From an uncultured Litoreibacter sp. (GTDB lineage Bacteria; Pseudomonadota; Alphaproteobacteria; Rhodobacterales; Rhodobacteraceae), in contig CANLQL010000003.1 in the NCBI GenBank assembly GCA_947493265.1, forward strand, positions 62,001 through 126,000: DNA of 64,000 nucleotides, in the 5' to 3' direction. The notes beneath the pieces are model-generated. The model did no database searches, was not told where the DNA came from, and saw only the letters and a list, made by a program, of their open reading frames with translations. Every line of letters begins with the position of its first letter. The first letter of the stretch is position 1. This document shows, piece after piece, positions 55,488-63,010 of the stretch. The translations under genes and the position numbers were made by a program.

Positions 55488-55506
55488 ATGGTTGCGCCGT
55501 AACCAT
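55488..55506. promoter_or_regulatory. 19-bp palindrome upstream of the lysR-type gene, likely operator
   Basis: ATGGTTGCGCCGTAACCAT: the two 9-base arms match at 8 of 9 positions around a central C. The flanks contain the T-N11-A arrangement typical of LysR-type sites. It ends 22 bp before the ATG at 55529, so it probably mediates autoregulation. The same protein may control the neighbouring BtpA/PRTase genes or the importer operon. Confidence 0.55.
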
Positions 55507-55528
55507 TTCCAAAGCTAATGTATTTCGT

Positions 55529-56395
55529 ATGCCGGTGGTCAATCTATCAACAGAGCTTTTGCGCACTTTCGTCACCATTATCGAAGTGGCGAGTTTTACC
55601 CGTGCTGCCGAAATTCTGGGCCGCACCCAACCGGCGGTAAGCCTGCAAATGCAACGTTTGGAACAGACGGTCGGGTATGATCTGATCGAACGACAGGGCA
55701 AAGCCATTTCCTTGACAGAACGTGGCGAGGAACTGGCAGTCTATGCGCGACAAATCCTGCGGTTGAACGATCTGGCGATGGCGCGTTTTGACAAGCAGGA
55801 GCAATCGACAAAGCTGCGTGTCGGCTTGCCTGTTGATTATGCCGTCGACACGCTGCAATCCTGCCTGACGGAAGTCGTTCTGCAGTATTCTGATGTTCAG
55901 ATCGAAATCCGTTGCGATCTGTCCAAACATCTTCTTTCCGCGCTGCGCAGTGATGAGATCGATATCGCGGTCGCGCTTTTTGATGGCGATGATCAGCAGT
56001 TCCTCTTCCGCAATTGGAAAGAGCAACCCACTTGGGTGGGCGCGAAAGACTTCGACATCACCGCGCAGCCGGAGATACCGCTTGTCGTTCACCCCTATGG
56101 ATGCGTCTACCGCGACCGTATGGCGGGTGCATTAAAACTGGCCGGTCAAAGCTGGCGCATCGCCTATTCCAGTCCGGGAATTGGTGGGGTTCAGCGGGCG
56201 GTGCGCGATGGTCTGGGGCTGTCATGTCTGACAGCGCCAACCGTTCAAAGTGGTATGCGCAAGTTCACGGAAAAAGACGGCCTGCCCGCACTTCCGCCCC
56301 TGCATATCGGACTATTTGCGCGCCAAACCCAGTTGGGGGCAAGCGGGTATGCGGCGATTGATGCGATGGTTAAGGCGCTTGAAGCGCAAACATAA
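55529..56395 (+). CDS. LysR family transcriptional regulator
   Basis: 288 residues from the ATG at 55529. The open frame extends 26 codons further, but those residues are unlike the family. N-terminal winged helix-turn-helix: LLRTFVTIIEVASFTRAAEI, RTQPAVSLQMQRLEQTVG, LIERQGKAISLTERGEEL. The C-terminal ~200 residues are the periplasmic-binding-protein-like sensor. It sits between the BtpA/PRTase pair and the ABC importer, all on the same strand, and has a strong palindrome upstream. Confidence 0.9.
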   Translation: MPVVNLSTELLRTFVTIIEVASFTRAAEILGRTQPAVSLQMQRLEQTVGYDLIERQGKAISLTERGEELAVYARQILRLNDLAMARFDKQEQSTKLRVGLPVDYAVDTLQSCLTEVVLQYSDVQIEIRCDLSKHLLSALRSDEIDIAVALFDGDDQQFLFRNWKEQPTWVGAKDFDITAQPEIPLVVHPYGCVYRDRMAGALKLAGQSWRIAYSSPGIGGVQRAVRDGLGLSCLTAPTVQSGMRKFTEKDGLPALPPLHIGLFARQTQLGASGYAAIDAMVKALEAQT

Positions 56396-56558
56396 TGCGA
56401 CGGGTCGAATAAATGTTCATTATGCGGTCATATGCACGATAAATTTCCCAAAACCCCCGCCCTGTACTAGAAACAATAAAAAACAGATGCGACGATGTCG
56501 TACAGCAAAAGACGTGAAGCTCTTTTTCCAAGCAAGAGCAAGTAACTGGGAGACGAAG

Positions 56559-57698
56559 ATGACGAAAGCAAATCCAAAACCAAACATGAGCGCATTCAGC
56601 CGCCGCCAACTGCTTAGGGTCGGTGGCGCAGCTGTTCTGACAACGCCGTTTGTCAGCCGCGCTTGGGCTGCCACGACTGAAATCAACATGCTGGCGTGGT
56701 ATGGTCATGGGGAGCCTGATGTCGTCGCTGAGTATGAGGCCGCGAACAACGTTAAGTTCGTGCCGAAATACTATGCCGGTGGGGACAATATGCTGGCGCT
56801 GATCGCCCAGTCCCCTCCCGGTACCTATGATATCATTCTGTCCGACGCGGAATTCGTCCAGCAGCTGAACCTTGCGGGCTATATCGACCCGCTGGACGCT
56901 GCGGACTATCCGCTTGATGACATGTTGCATGAAGATTTCACTCAGTTCCCCGGTCACTGGTCGGACGGCAAGCTCTATTCGATGATGTTGCGCGGCGGTC
57001 ATTTGGGCGTGTCTTACAACAAGAACGCCGTCTCTGAGGAAGAAGCGCAAAGCTACGCCTGCTTTTGGAAGCCAGAGCTTGAAGGCAAGGTCGGGCATTT
57101 TGATTGGCACCTGCCCAACCTCGGTATGATGAGCCTTTATAATGGTAATGGCGCAAGTCTTTGGGACATTGATGACGCCAAGTGGAGCGCCGTGCAGGAA
57201 ACCACGCTTGGTCTGCGCAAACAGGTTGGTGGCTTCTTCGACTATGGTGGCACGTTCAACGGTCTGAAAAACGGTGAGATGCAGGCCATGTGCGGTATCG
57301 GCGACTGGATCACCGGCGTTCTGGAAAAAGACGGCGCACCTGTTGCGTCGGTCATTCCGAAAGAAGGCGGCATTCAGTTCACCGAAAGCTATTCCATCGG
57401 TAAAGGCAGCGAAAAAGTCGCCGAGGTGACGAAGTTCATCAAATACATGCTTTCACCTGAAGGCCAGGTGAAGTCCGCTCAGATGGCAGCCTATCCAGGC
57501 TTCTGCGTGACCAAGGCAGGCCGTGCGGCACTGATCGAGGCCGATCCGACCGAGGCCGCCCGTTCGCATCAGATGAATGGCGATCCACAGGACCCCATCA
57601 CTCTGATCAAAGAGGGCCGTATCCATTACCGTGATATCCCGCAGCAGCAGGGTCTTGAGGATTGGAACGACTTCTGGTCCGAATACAAGAACGCCTGA
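56559..57698 (+). CDS. ABC transporter substrate-binding protein (PotD/PotF-like)
   Basis: 379 residues from the ATG at 56559, with GGGAG upstream. Twin-arginine signal SRRQLLRVGG followed by a hydrophobic run and AWA cleavage. Mature part is of the spermidine/putrescine binding-protein type: INMLAWYGHGEPDVVAEYEA, YDIILSDAEFVQQL, GVSYNKNAV. Unlike polyamine-binding proteins, the usual acidic pocket residues could not be confirmed, so the ligand may differ. First gene of an importer operon with two permeases and an ATPase. Tat export implies the protein may fold in the cytoplasm. Confidence 0.88.
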   Translation: MTKANPKPNMSAFSRRQLLRVGGAAVLTTPFVSRAWAATTEINMLAWYGHGEPDVVAEYEAANNVKFVPKYYAGGDNMLALIAQSPPGTYDIILSDAEFVQQLNLAGYIDPLDAADYPLDDMLHEDFTQFPGHWSDGKLYSMMLRGGHLGVSYNKNAVSEEEAQSYACFWKPELEGKVGHFDWHLPNLGMMSLYNGNGASLWDIDDAKWSAVQETTLGLRKQVGGFFDYGGTFNGLKNGEMQAMCGIGDWITGVLEKDGAPVASVIPKEGGIQFTESYSIGKGSEKVAEVTKFIKYMLSPEGQVKSAQMAAYPGFCVTKAGRAALIEADPTEAARSHQMNGDPQDPITLIKEGRIHYRDIPQQQGLEDWNDFWSEYKNA

Positions 57699-57721
57699 TT
57701 GGCGACTGAGTTGATCAACGG

Positions 57722-57741
57722 GGGCGGCCGGTCGGTCGCCC
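57722..57741 (+). terminator. Intercistronic hairpin after the substrate-binding protein gene
   Basis: GGGCGGCC (57722-57729) pairs with GGTCGCCC (57734-57741), one G-U pair, 4-base loop, followed by TTGTT. As in other importer operons, it probably reduces read-through and stabilises the binding-protein mRNA. Confidence 0.6.
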
Positions 57742-57771
57742 TTGTTCCACCAAAGGCATGCCCTTCTTGAA

Positions 57772-58635
57772 ATGTTCTCCAAGCTTAGTCGAAAACTCAA
57801 CCTCTTTGCGCTGACCTGGCGGCTGCCGATCATCATCTGGCAATTCGTGTTCTTTGTCGGCCCGGTGCTGTTCATGGTCGCGATGTCGTTCTTTCTTGTG
57901 AAGAACTACCGTATGACCGAGGCGTTCGAGTTCGTGAACTGGTCAAAGATGATGAACCGCGGATATTTCTGGGACAGCTACTGGTACACAGTGTTTATCG
58001 CTGCTGTGTCGACGGTTTGCGCGATGTGCATTGCGTTCCCCGCAGCCTTCGCCTTGGCCTTTCGCGCGTCTGACAGCACGCGTCGCTGGGCAATCTTTCT
58101 GCTGATCATCCCGTTCTTTACCAGTTACCTGGTACGCACGTTTTCGTGGTTTGTGATCCTGTCGGAAAGCGGCGTGGTCAATGCGATGCTGGGCTCCATC
58201 GGCTTGGGGCCTTTCACCATGCTCAACACAAATTTCGGCACATTGGTCGGCTACATGACGCTGACCTTGCCATTGGTCGTGATCCTGCAAACTGTAACGA
58301 TGGCCAACATAGACAAGACCTTGGTCGAGGCCGCGCGCAATCTGGGATGTTCAGCCTTTCGCACGATCTGGCAGGTGATCATTCCGTTGTCCAAAACGGG
58401 TCTGATCATCGCGGCGATCTTCTGTTTCATCCTGTCCTTTGGTGACTTCGTGGCACCGTTTTATCTTGGCGGTTCTCAGGAACCGACGCTGCCCATTCTA
58501 ATCTTGGATACGACCAAGTCCGGTCAGCAATGGCCCCGCGCGGCGGTTGTTGCTATCATGATGATGCTCACGCTTTTTGCCATCGCGTTTATCGGAATTG
58601 CGCTGGCCTACCGCAAACCAAAGGGTGCGAAATGA
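57772..58635 (+). CDS. ABC transporter permease (PotB/PotH-like)
   Basis: 287 residues from the ATG at 57772 (MFSKLSRKL). Six membrane helices and the EAA loop EAARNLGCSAFRTIWQVIIP in the cytoplasmic face, as in spermidine/putrescine permeases. Its stop overlaps the start of the next permease (ATGA). Confidence 0.9.
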   Translation: MFSKLSRKLNLFALTWRLPIIIWQFVFFVGPVLFMVAMSFFLVKNYRMTEAFEFVNWSKMMNRGYFWDSYWYTVFIAAVSTVCAMCIAFPAAFALAFRASDSTRRWAIFLLIIPFFTSYLVRTFSWFVILSESGVVNAMLGSIGLGPFTMLNTNFGTLVGYMTLTLPLVVILQTVTMANIDKTLVEAARNLGCSAFRTIWQVIIPLSKTGLIIAAIFCFILSFGDFVAPFYLGGSQEPTLPILILDTTKSGQQWPRAAVVAIMMMLTLFAIAFIGIALAYRKPKGAK

Positions 58636-59432
58636 ACGCAAATCGCACCTTGAATGTGATCCTCGGTATTTATGTGGCGCTGATCTTTGCCTTCGTTTTT
58701 GCGCCGATCATTTTCAGCATGATTTTCTCGTTCAACTCTCAGCGGTTCCCAACGATCCCGTTGGGTGAGTTTTCAACCGAATGGTATGCGAAAATCCTTG
58801 CGGACCCGGATGTCTGGGAAGCCGCGCTCAACAGCCTGATCGTATCCACCTGCACGGCGCTGATCGCGACCTTCCTGGGGTTTTGCACGGCCTATTCCGA
58901 CTTCCGGTACAATTTCCGCTTCAAGGGCCCCTACCTCGCCCTGATTCTGTTACCGCCAACCATTCCGCTGATCATCATGGCCTTGGCGATGCTTGCATGG
59001 TTTTCAAAGATCGGCATGTCGGGGCAGCTTTACTCGGTCATCATCGCGCATAGTGTTCTGACCGCGCCCTTTGCAATGGCCGTGATCCGGTTAAGGCTGA
59101 ACCAGATGGACCCGGACTTGGAGGCCGCAGCCTGGAACCTCGGTGGATCAGAATGGCAAACAATGCGCAGCGTCATCATCCCGTTTTGCAAACCTGCGAT
59201 CGCCTCGGCCTTGTTTCTGACCGCGGCTGTGTCCTTCGATGAATTTGCGGTTTCGTGGTTCGTTTCGGGCCTGAATAAAACCTTGCCAGTGATCATCCTA
59301 GAAATCGTGCAGGGCAATATCGACCCGCAGGTCAACGCCATCGGGACATTTGTCTTCCTTATTTCCATGACCCTCGTCGTGCTGGCGCAAGTCTTCTTTG
59401 CCAGCCGCCAACTGAAAAGTATCCGATCATGA
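58632..59432 (+). CDS. ABC transporter permease (PotC/PotI-like)
   Basis: 266 residues from the ATG at 58632, which overlaps the previous stop. Six helices; the EAA loop is EAAAWNLGGSEWQTMRSVII. Pairs with the other permease to form the channel. Overlaps the ATPase gene by 4 bp. Confidence 0.9.
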   Translation: MNANRTLNVILGIYVALIFAFVFAPIIFSMIFSFNSQRFPTIPLGEFSTEWYAKILADPDVWEAALNSLIVSTCTALIATFLGFCTAYSDFRYNFRFKGPYLALILLPPTIPLIIMALAMLAWFSKIGMSGQLYSVIIAHSVLTAPFAMAVIRLRLNQMDPDLEAAAWNLGGSEWQTMRSVIIPFCKPAIASALFLTAAVSFDEFAVSWFVSGLNKTLPVIILEIVQGNIDPQVNAIGTFVFLISMTLVVLAQVFFASRQLKSIRS

Positions 59433-60514
59433 GCGCACCTCTCGTTGTTTTTGACAAAGTCGAGAAACAGTTCGGCGACTTCGTCGCCGTCAAACAACTC
59501 GACTTTGAAATCCGCGAAGGCGAGTTTCTGGCGATCATGGGGCCGTCGGGTTGCGGCAAGACCACGACCTTGCGAATGCTGGCCGGGCTAGACGCGCCAA
59601 CGGTCGGCGAAATTCGACTGGGCGGAAGGGTAATGAACGATGTTGCCCCGCATGATCGCGATACGCCCTTGGTGTGGCAATCTTTGGCGCTTTTTCCGTT
59701 TCTGACCGCCCGGCAAAACGTTGAGTTTGGCCTCAAGATGCGCGGCGTTGGTGCAGCGGAACGCAAAGAACGTGCGCTTAAATGGTTGGAGAAGATGGGT
59801 ATTCTGGAATTCGCTGACCGCGATATTTCGACCCTATCTGGTGGACAAAAACAGCGCGTCGCCCTCGCCCGCTCTCTGGTGATGGAGCCGCAGATCCTTT
59901 TGCTGGATGAGCCGCTTTCTGCGCTTGATGCGCATCTGGTCATCCGTATGCAAGCGGTGCTGACAGATCTGCAGCGTGAGTTAGGCATCACCTTTGTTTA
60001 TGTGACCCATTCGCAATCAGAAGCCTTTGCAATGGCCGACCGTGTTATCATCATGGGCAAGGGGGAGATTGCCCAGATCGGAACCCCGAAAGACATTTAC
60101 CGGGCACCAGCGAACCAGTTCGTGGCCGAATTTGTGGGCCGCAACAACATTCTGTCAGGCAACGTGCAGGCTTTGTCTAACGAGACCGCCCGCATTACAA
60201 CCCCATCTGGTAATTTCACGGTGCCGACCAACACAGTGCAGCTTACCCAAGGGGCAAAGGCCAGCTTCGTAATTTCGGCCGATTTGGTACACATCTCACT
60301 GGGGGAGCCAGATGGCGAGAATAAAGCCCAGTGCAAACTGATCTCGGAAGAATTCGTAGGCTCAATGGTCACGCTGTTTCTGGAAGATGCGCACGGTCAG
60401 GAATTCAAGGTTCAAATGCAAGAACGTGAATTGTCAAAGTTTGATCTGAACAGCGGCGATCAGATTTGGTTGTCCTGGGACACGGCCAGCGCCCACGTCC
60501 TTGATCAATCATGA
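59429..60514 (+). CDS. ABC transporter ATP-binding protein (PotA-like)
   Basis: 361 residues. Walker A GPSGCGKTTTLRMLAG, Q-loop VWQSLALFPFLTARQNVEFG (20 residues), signature LSGGQKQRVALARS, Walker B ILLLDEPLSALDAHL and H-loop VTHSQSEAFAMAD. The C-terminal ~100 residues form a TOBE-type domain. Drives the importer; its stop overlaps the start of the hydrolase gene by 4 bp, which ties that enzyme to the transported substrate. Confidence 0.93.
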   Translation: MSAPLVVFDKVEKQFGDFVAVKQLDFEIREGEFLAIMGPSGCGKTTTLRMLAGLDAPTVGEIRLGGRVMNDVAPHDRDTPLVWQSLALFPFLTARQNVEFGLKMRGVGAAERKERALKWLEKMGILEFADRDISTLSGGQKQRVALARSLVMEPQILLLDEPLSALDAHLVIRMQAVLTDLQRELGITFVYVTHSQSEAFAMADRVIIMGKGEIAQIGTPKDIYRAPANQFVAEFVGRNNILSGNVQALSNETARITTPSGNFTVPTNTVQLTQGAKASFVISADLVHISLGEPDGENKAQCKLISEEFVGSMVTLFLEDAHGQEFKVQMQERELSKFDLNSGDQIWLSWDTASAHVLDQS

Positions 60515-61398
60515 TCCGCAATCCTATCCCTTGGCCGGATGGTGCCAGATGCGCTGTTGCGATCACCTTTGATATGGATGCTGACAGTCTCATTCATATT
60601 GCGAAACCTGAAGACAGTCATGACCGGCTTTACCCCATTTCGATGGGGCGATACGGCCCAAAAGTTGCCCTGCCCCGCATTCTGGATACTTACCGTCGTT
60701 TTGAGTTGACGCAGTCGTTCTTTATTCCCGGGTGGTGCCTGGAAACCTACCCCGATGTCGCCGACGCGATCCTGAAAGACGGCCACGAGATCGGACATCA
60801 CGGTTATCTGCACGAGGACCCGATCAAGACGCGCGGACAGCAGCGGGATTGGTTTGAGCGGACACTGGATGTGCATCAACGGATCTGTGGACAAAAGCCA
60901 CGTGGATATCGCGCACCGGTTTATAACATCACGCAGGAAGTCGTTGATCTGATGATCGAACACGGGATGCGCTATGACAGCTCCCTGATGGGCGACGACA
61001 TTCCTTATCAATTGAAGACGAAAGCCGGATCGCTTTATGAAATGCCAGTACACTGGGGGACAGATGACTGGCCCCCGTTCGCGCATTACGATGAAATCGG
61101 CTATATGATGCCCGTCGCAAGCCCGTCCCATGGATTGTCGGGTTTTTGGGAAGAGTTTGAGGCGCAATATGCCGCCGGCGGATTCTTTATGCTGATCATT
61201 CATCCTTTCCTCACCGGGCGTTTGGCCAGATGGAGACAGGTGGAGGCTTGGATTGAGAAAACGCGTGAGACGAAAGACGTTTGGTTTGCCTCGCTGGACA
61301 AAATCGCAGATCATATGGATGCTTTGCAGCAGGCAGGTAAGTGGCAGCCCAGCGTTGATACGCTGCCATATTACGATGGCCCGATATTGAAGGAATAA
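60511..61398 (+). CDS. Polysaccharide-deacetylase-fold hydrolase (possible cyclic amide/ureide hydrolase)
   Basis: 295 residues, no signal peptide, so cytoplasmic. NodB-fold motifs: ITFDMDADS (Asp21/23), metal-binding GHEIGHHGYLHED (His96, His97 and His101 region), RGYRAPVYNI and the late LIIHPFLTGR. Being intracellular and translationally coupled to an importer ATPase argues against cell-wall or chitin work. Members of this fold include PuuE allantoinase and cyclic imidases, so opening a small ring such as a hydantoin, dihydropyrimidine or imide is plausible. The substrate is inference. It is followed 5 bp later by the deaminase gene. Confidence 0.82.
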   Translation: MIRNPIPWPDGARCAVAITFDMDADSLIHIAKPEDSHDRLYPISMGRYGPKVALPRILDTYRRFELTQSFFIPGWCLETYPDVADAILKDGHEIGHHGYLHEDPIKTRGQQRDWFERTLDVHQRICGQKPRGYRAPVYNITQEVVDLMIEHGMRYDSSLMGDDIPYQLKTKAGSLYEMPVHWGTDDWPPFAHYDEIGYMMPVASPSHGLSGFWEEFEAQYAAGGFFMLIIHPFLTGRLARWRQVEAWIEKTRETKDVWFASLDKIADHMDALQQAGKWQPSVDTLPYYDGPILKE

Positions 61399-61403
61399 GC
61401 GCT

Positions 61404-61847
61404 ATGAATGCTGATGATGTCCGATTGCTCCGTATCGCTTATGAGGAAGCGAAAGCAGGATTTGATGAAGGCGGTTGCCCGATCGGATCAGTCCTCGCAC
61501 GGGGTGGCGAGGTGGTTTCTCGAGGCCGCAATCAGCGTGTGCAGCAAGGCGATCCGATCGCTCATGGGGAAATGGACGCGCTGCGCAAAGCGGGGCGACA
61601 AAAGACCTACCGCGACACAACGCTCTATACGTCGCTCAGCCCCTGCATGATGTGTACGGGCACGATCATTCAGTTCGGCATTCCGCGTGTTGTCATCGGT
61701 GAGAACACCACCTTTGGCGGCAATGAGGCGTTTCTGCGCTCGAAGGGGGTGGAGGTCATTGTGGCCGACGATCCGGACTGCACCACTTTGATGCAGCGCT
61801 TTATCGAAGAAAAGCCGGAGCTTTGGGCGGAAGATATCGCTGAGTAA
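61404..61847 (+). CDS. Cytosine deaminase-family enzyme, fungal (Fcy1) type
   Basis: 147 residues. Zinc deaminase fold with HGEMDA (His54 ligand, Glu56 proton shuttle) and PCMMC (Cys81, Cys84 ligands). Whole-length similarity to yeast cytosine deaminase is visible: IAYEEAKAGFDEGGCPIG, DTTLYTSLSPCMMCTG, FGIPRVVIGENTTF, and the tail FIEEKPELWAEDIAE. It hydrolyses an amidine-like C-NH2 or C=NH on a ring. Cytosine is the default; creatinine or another imine is possible given the nearby creatinase. Confidence 0.85.
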   Translation: MNADDVRLLRIAYEEAKAGFDEGGCPIGSVLARGGEVVSRGRNQRVQQGDPIAHGEMDALRKAGRQKTYRDTTLYTSLSPCMMCTGTIIQFGIPRVVIGENTTFGGNEAFLRSKGVEVIVADDPDCTTLMQRFIEEKPELWAEDIAE

Positions 61848-61942
61848 ACTCGCGAACCGGAAAGATAGAACTTGTTCGGACACCAGCGATTAATCTTGGC
61901 GCGGAACTTGCAAAAGCCCCTGACGCCGGAAATGTTGTCCAA

Positions 61943-62971
61943 ATGACTTCCCGCATTGATATGAATACTGGTCTTGGGCCGGAAGTGGTCCCCGAAGGCG
62001 CGTTCTTCTTTCCAATCGACGGATTTGACGCCCCGTTGGATTTGGGTTTTCTGCTGTTGCCGCGGTTTACGCTCTTGGCGTTTAGTGCGGCGCTTGATCC
62101 TTTGCGAATTGCCAACCAGCTGGCGCAGAAGCCGCTGTATCGTTGGACCGTCTATTCCGAAACCGGCGGGCCTGTCAGCTCTTCCTCGGGGATGAGCATG
62201 AGCGTCCATAACAATTTGGATGCTCTGCCAAAGGATATGCGTTTGCTCGTTTGTTCGGGCAATCAGGGCCTTACGGCCGCTAGCGACGCCACCCTGGCGC
62301 GCATTCGCAAGCATGTCCGGTTTGGCGGGAAAGTCGGGGGGATCTGTACGGGTGCGGCCACGCTTGCCCGCGCAGGTCTTCTAGATAGCCGAACTTTCAC
62401 AATGCATTGGGAAAACCAGCCGGGATTTCTGGAAAAGTTCCCGGAATTGGTCCCTTCCCCCAAACGATTTGAGATTGATGGTGATTTGTGGACCTGCGGA
62501 GGCGGTGCGGCCGCAACCGAGATGATGCTTTCTATCATTCAACGTGACTTCGGGCGTGATTTTGCGATCGTGGTTTCTGACATGTGCCTCAATGGTGGCG
62601 ATCTGGAACCCCGCACAGCGCAGCGATCTTCCTTGTCGCGCGCGCTAAACACACGGAATGCCAAGTTGGTGCAGGTCGTTCAGGCGATGTATCACAACAT
62701 AGAAGAGCCTTTGGGCTTTGATGAGCTGAGCGAAATGACTGGCCTGTCCCGCCGACAGATAGAGAGGCATTTCAAACAGTTTTTGGGTGAAAGCCCGACG
62801 GTGGTTTATCGAAATATCCGTCTGGACCGGGCCCGCGCCTTGATCGTCGAAACGGACATGACGGTGTCCGAAATTGCTGCCGCCTGTGGCTTCAATTCCA
62901 CCTCGATTCTATCAATCCATTACCGGGAACGTTTCGGAACGTCCCCTTCAGCGCAGCAACACAAGAAATGA
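61943..62971 (+). CDS. GlxA-type transcriptional regulator (GATase1-like domain plus AraC HTH)
   Basis: 342 residues. The N-terminal ~200 residues are a DJ-1/PfpI-like (GATase1) domain, with the nucleophile-elbow GGKVGGICTGAATLARAGLL (20 residues). The C-terminal ~100 residues are an AraC helix-turn-helix pair (LGFDELSEMTGLSRRQIERH, then VSEIAAACGFNSTSILSIHY). Regulators of this architecture (GbdR, SouR, CdhR) sense glycine betaine, sarcosine or carnitine in pseudomonads. Lying between the importer operon and creatinase, which makes sarcosine, it is a good candidate regulator of both. Confidence 0.9.
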   Translation: MTSRIDMNTGLGPEVVPEGAFFFPIDGFDAPLDLGFLLLPRFTLLAFSAALDPLRIANQLAQKPLYRWTVYSETGGPVSSSSGMSMSVHNNLDALPKDMRLLVCSGNQGLTAASDATLARIRKHVRFGGKVGGICTGAATLARAGLLDSRTFTMHWENQPGFLEKFPELVPSPKRFEIDGDLWTCGGGAAATEMMLSIIQRDFGRDFAIVVSDMCLNGGDLEPRTAQRSSLSRALNTRNAKLVQVVQAMYHNIEEPLGFDELSEMTGLSRRQIERHFKQFLGESPTVVYRNIRLDRARALIVETDMTVSEIAAACGFNSTSILSIHYRERFGTSPSAQQHKK

Positions 62972-62997
62972 CGTGAGCAGCCGAGACCGCTCACGTC
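62970..62997. terminator. Bidirectional terminator between convergent glxA-type and creatinase genes
   Basis: GACGTGAGC (62970-62978) and GCTCACGTC (62989-62997) form a perfect 9-bp stem with a 10-base loop. It starts inside the stop of the regulator and ends 13 bp before the creatinase stop. No long T run on either side. Confidence 0.65.
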
Positions 62998-63010
62998 TAT
63001 ACTTGCAGGG

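Noticed and set aside
61868-61877. GAAC-TT-GTTC palindrome before the GATase1-AraC gene
   Set aside because: Ten bases with short arms; likely to occur by chance and too short to claim as an operator.
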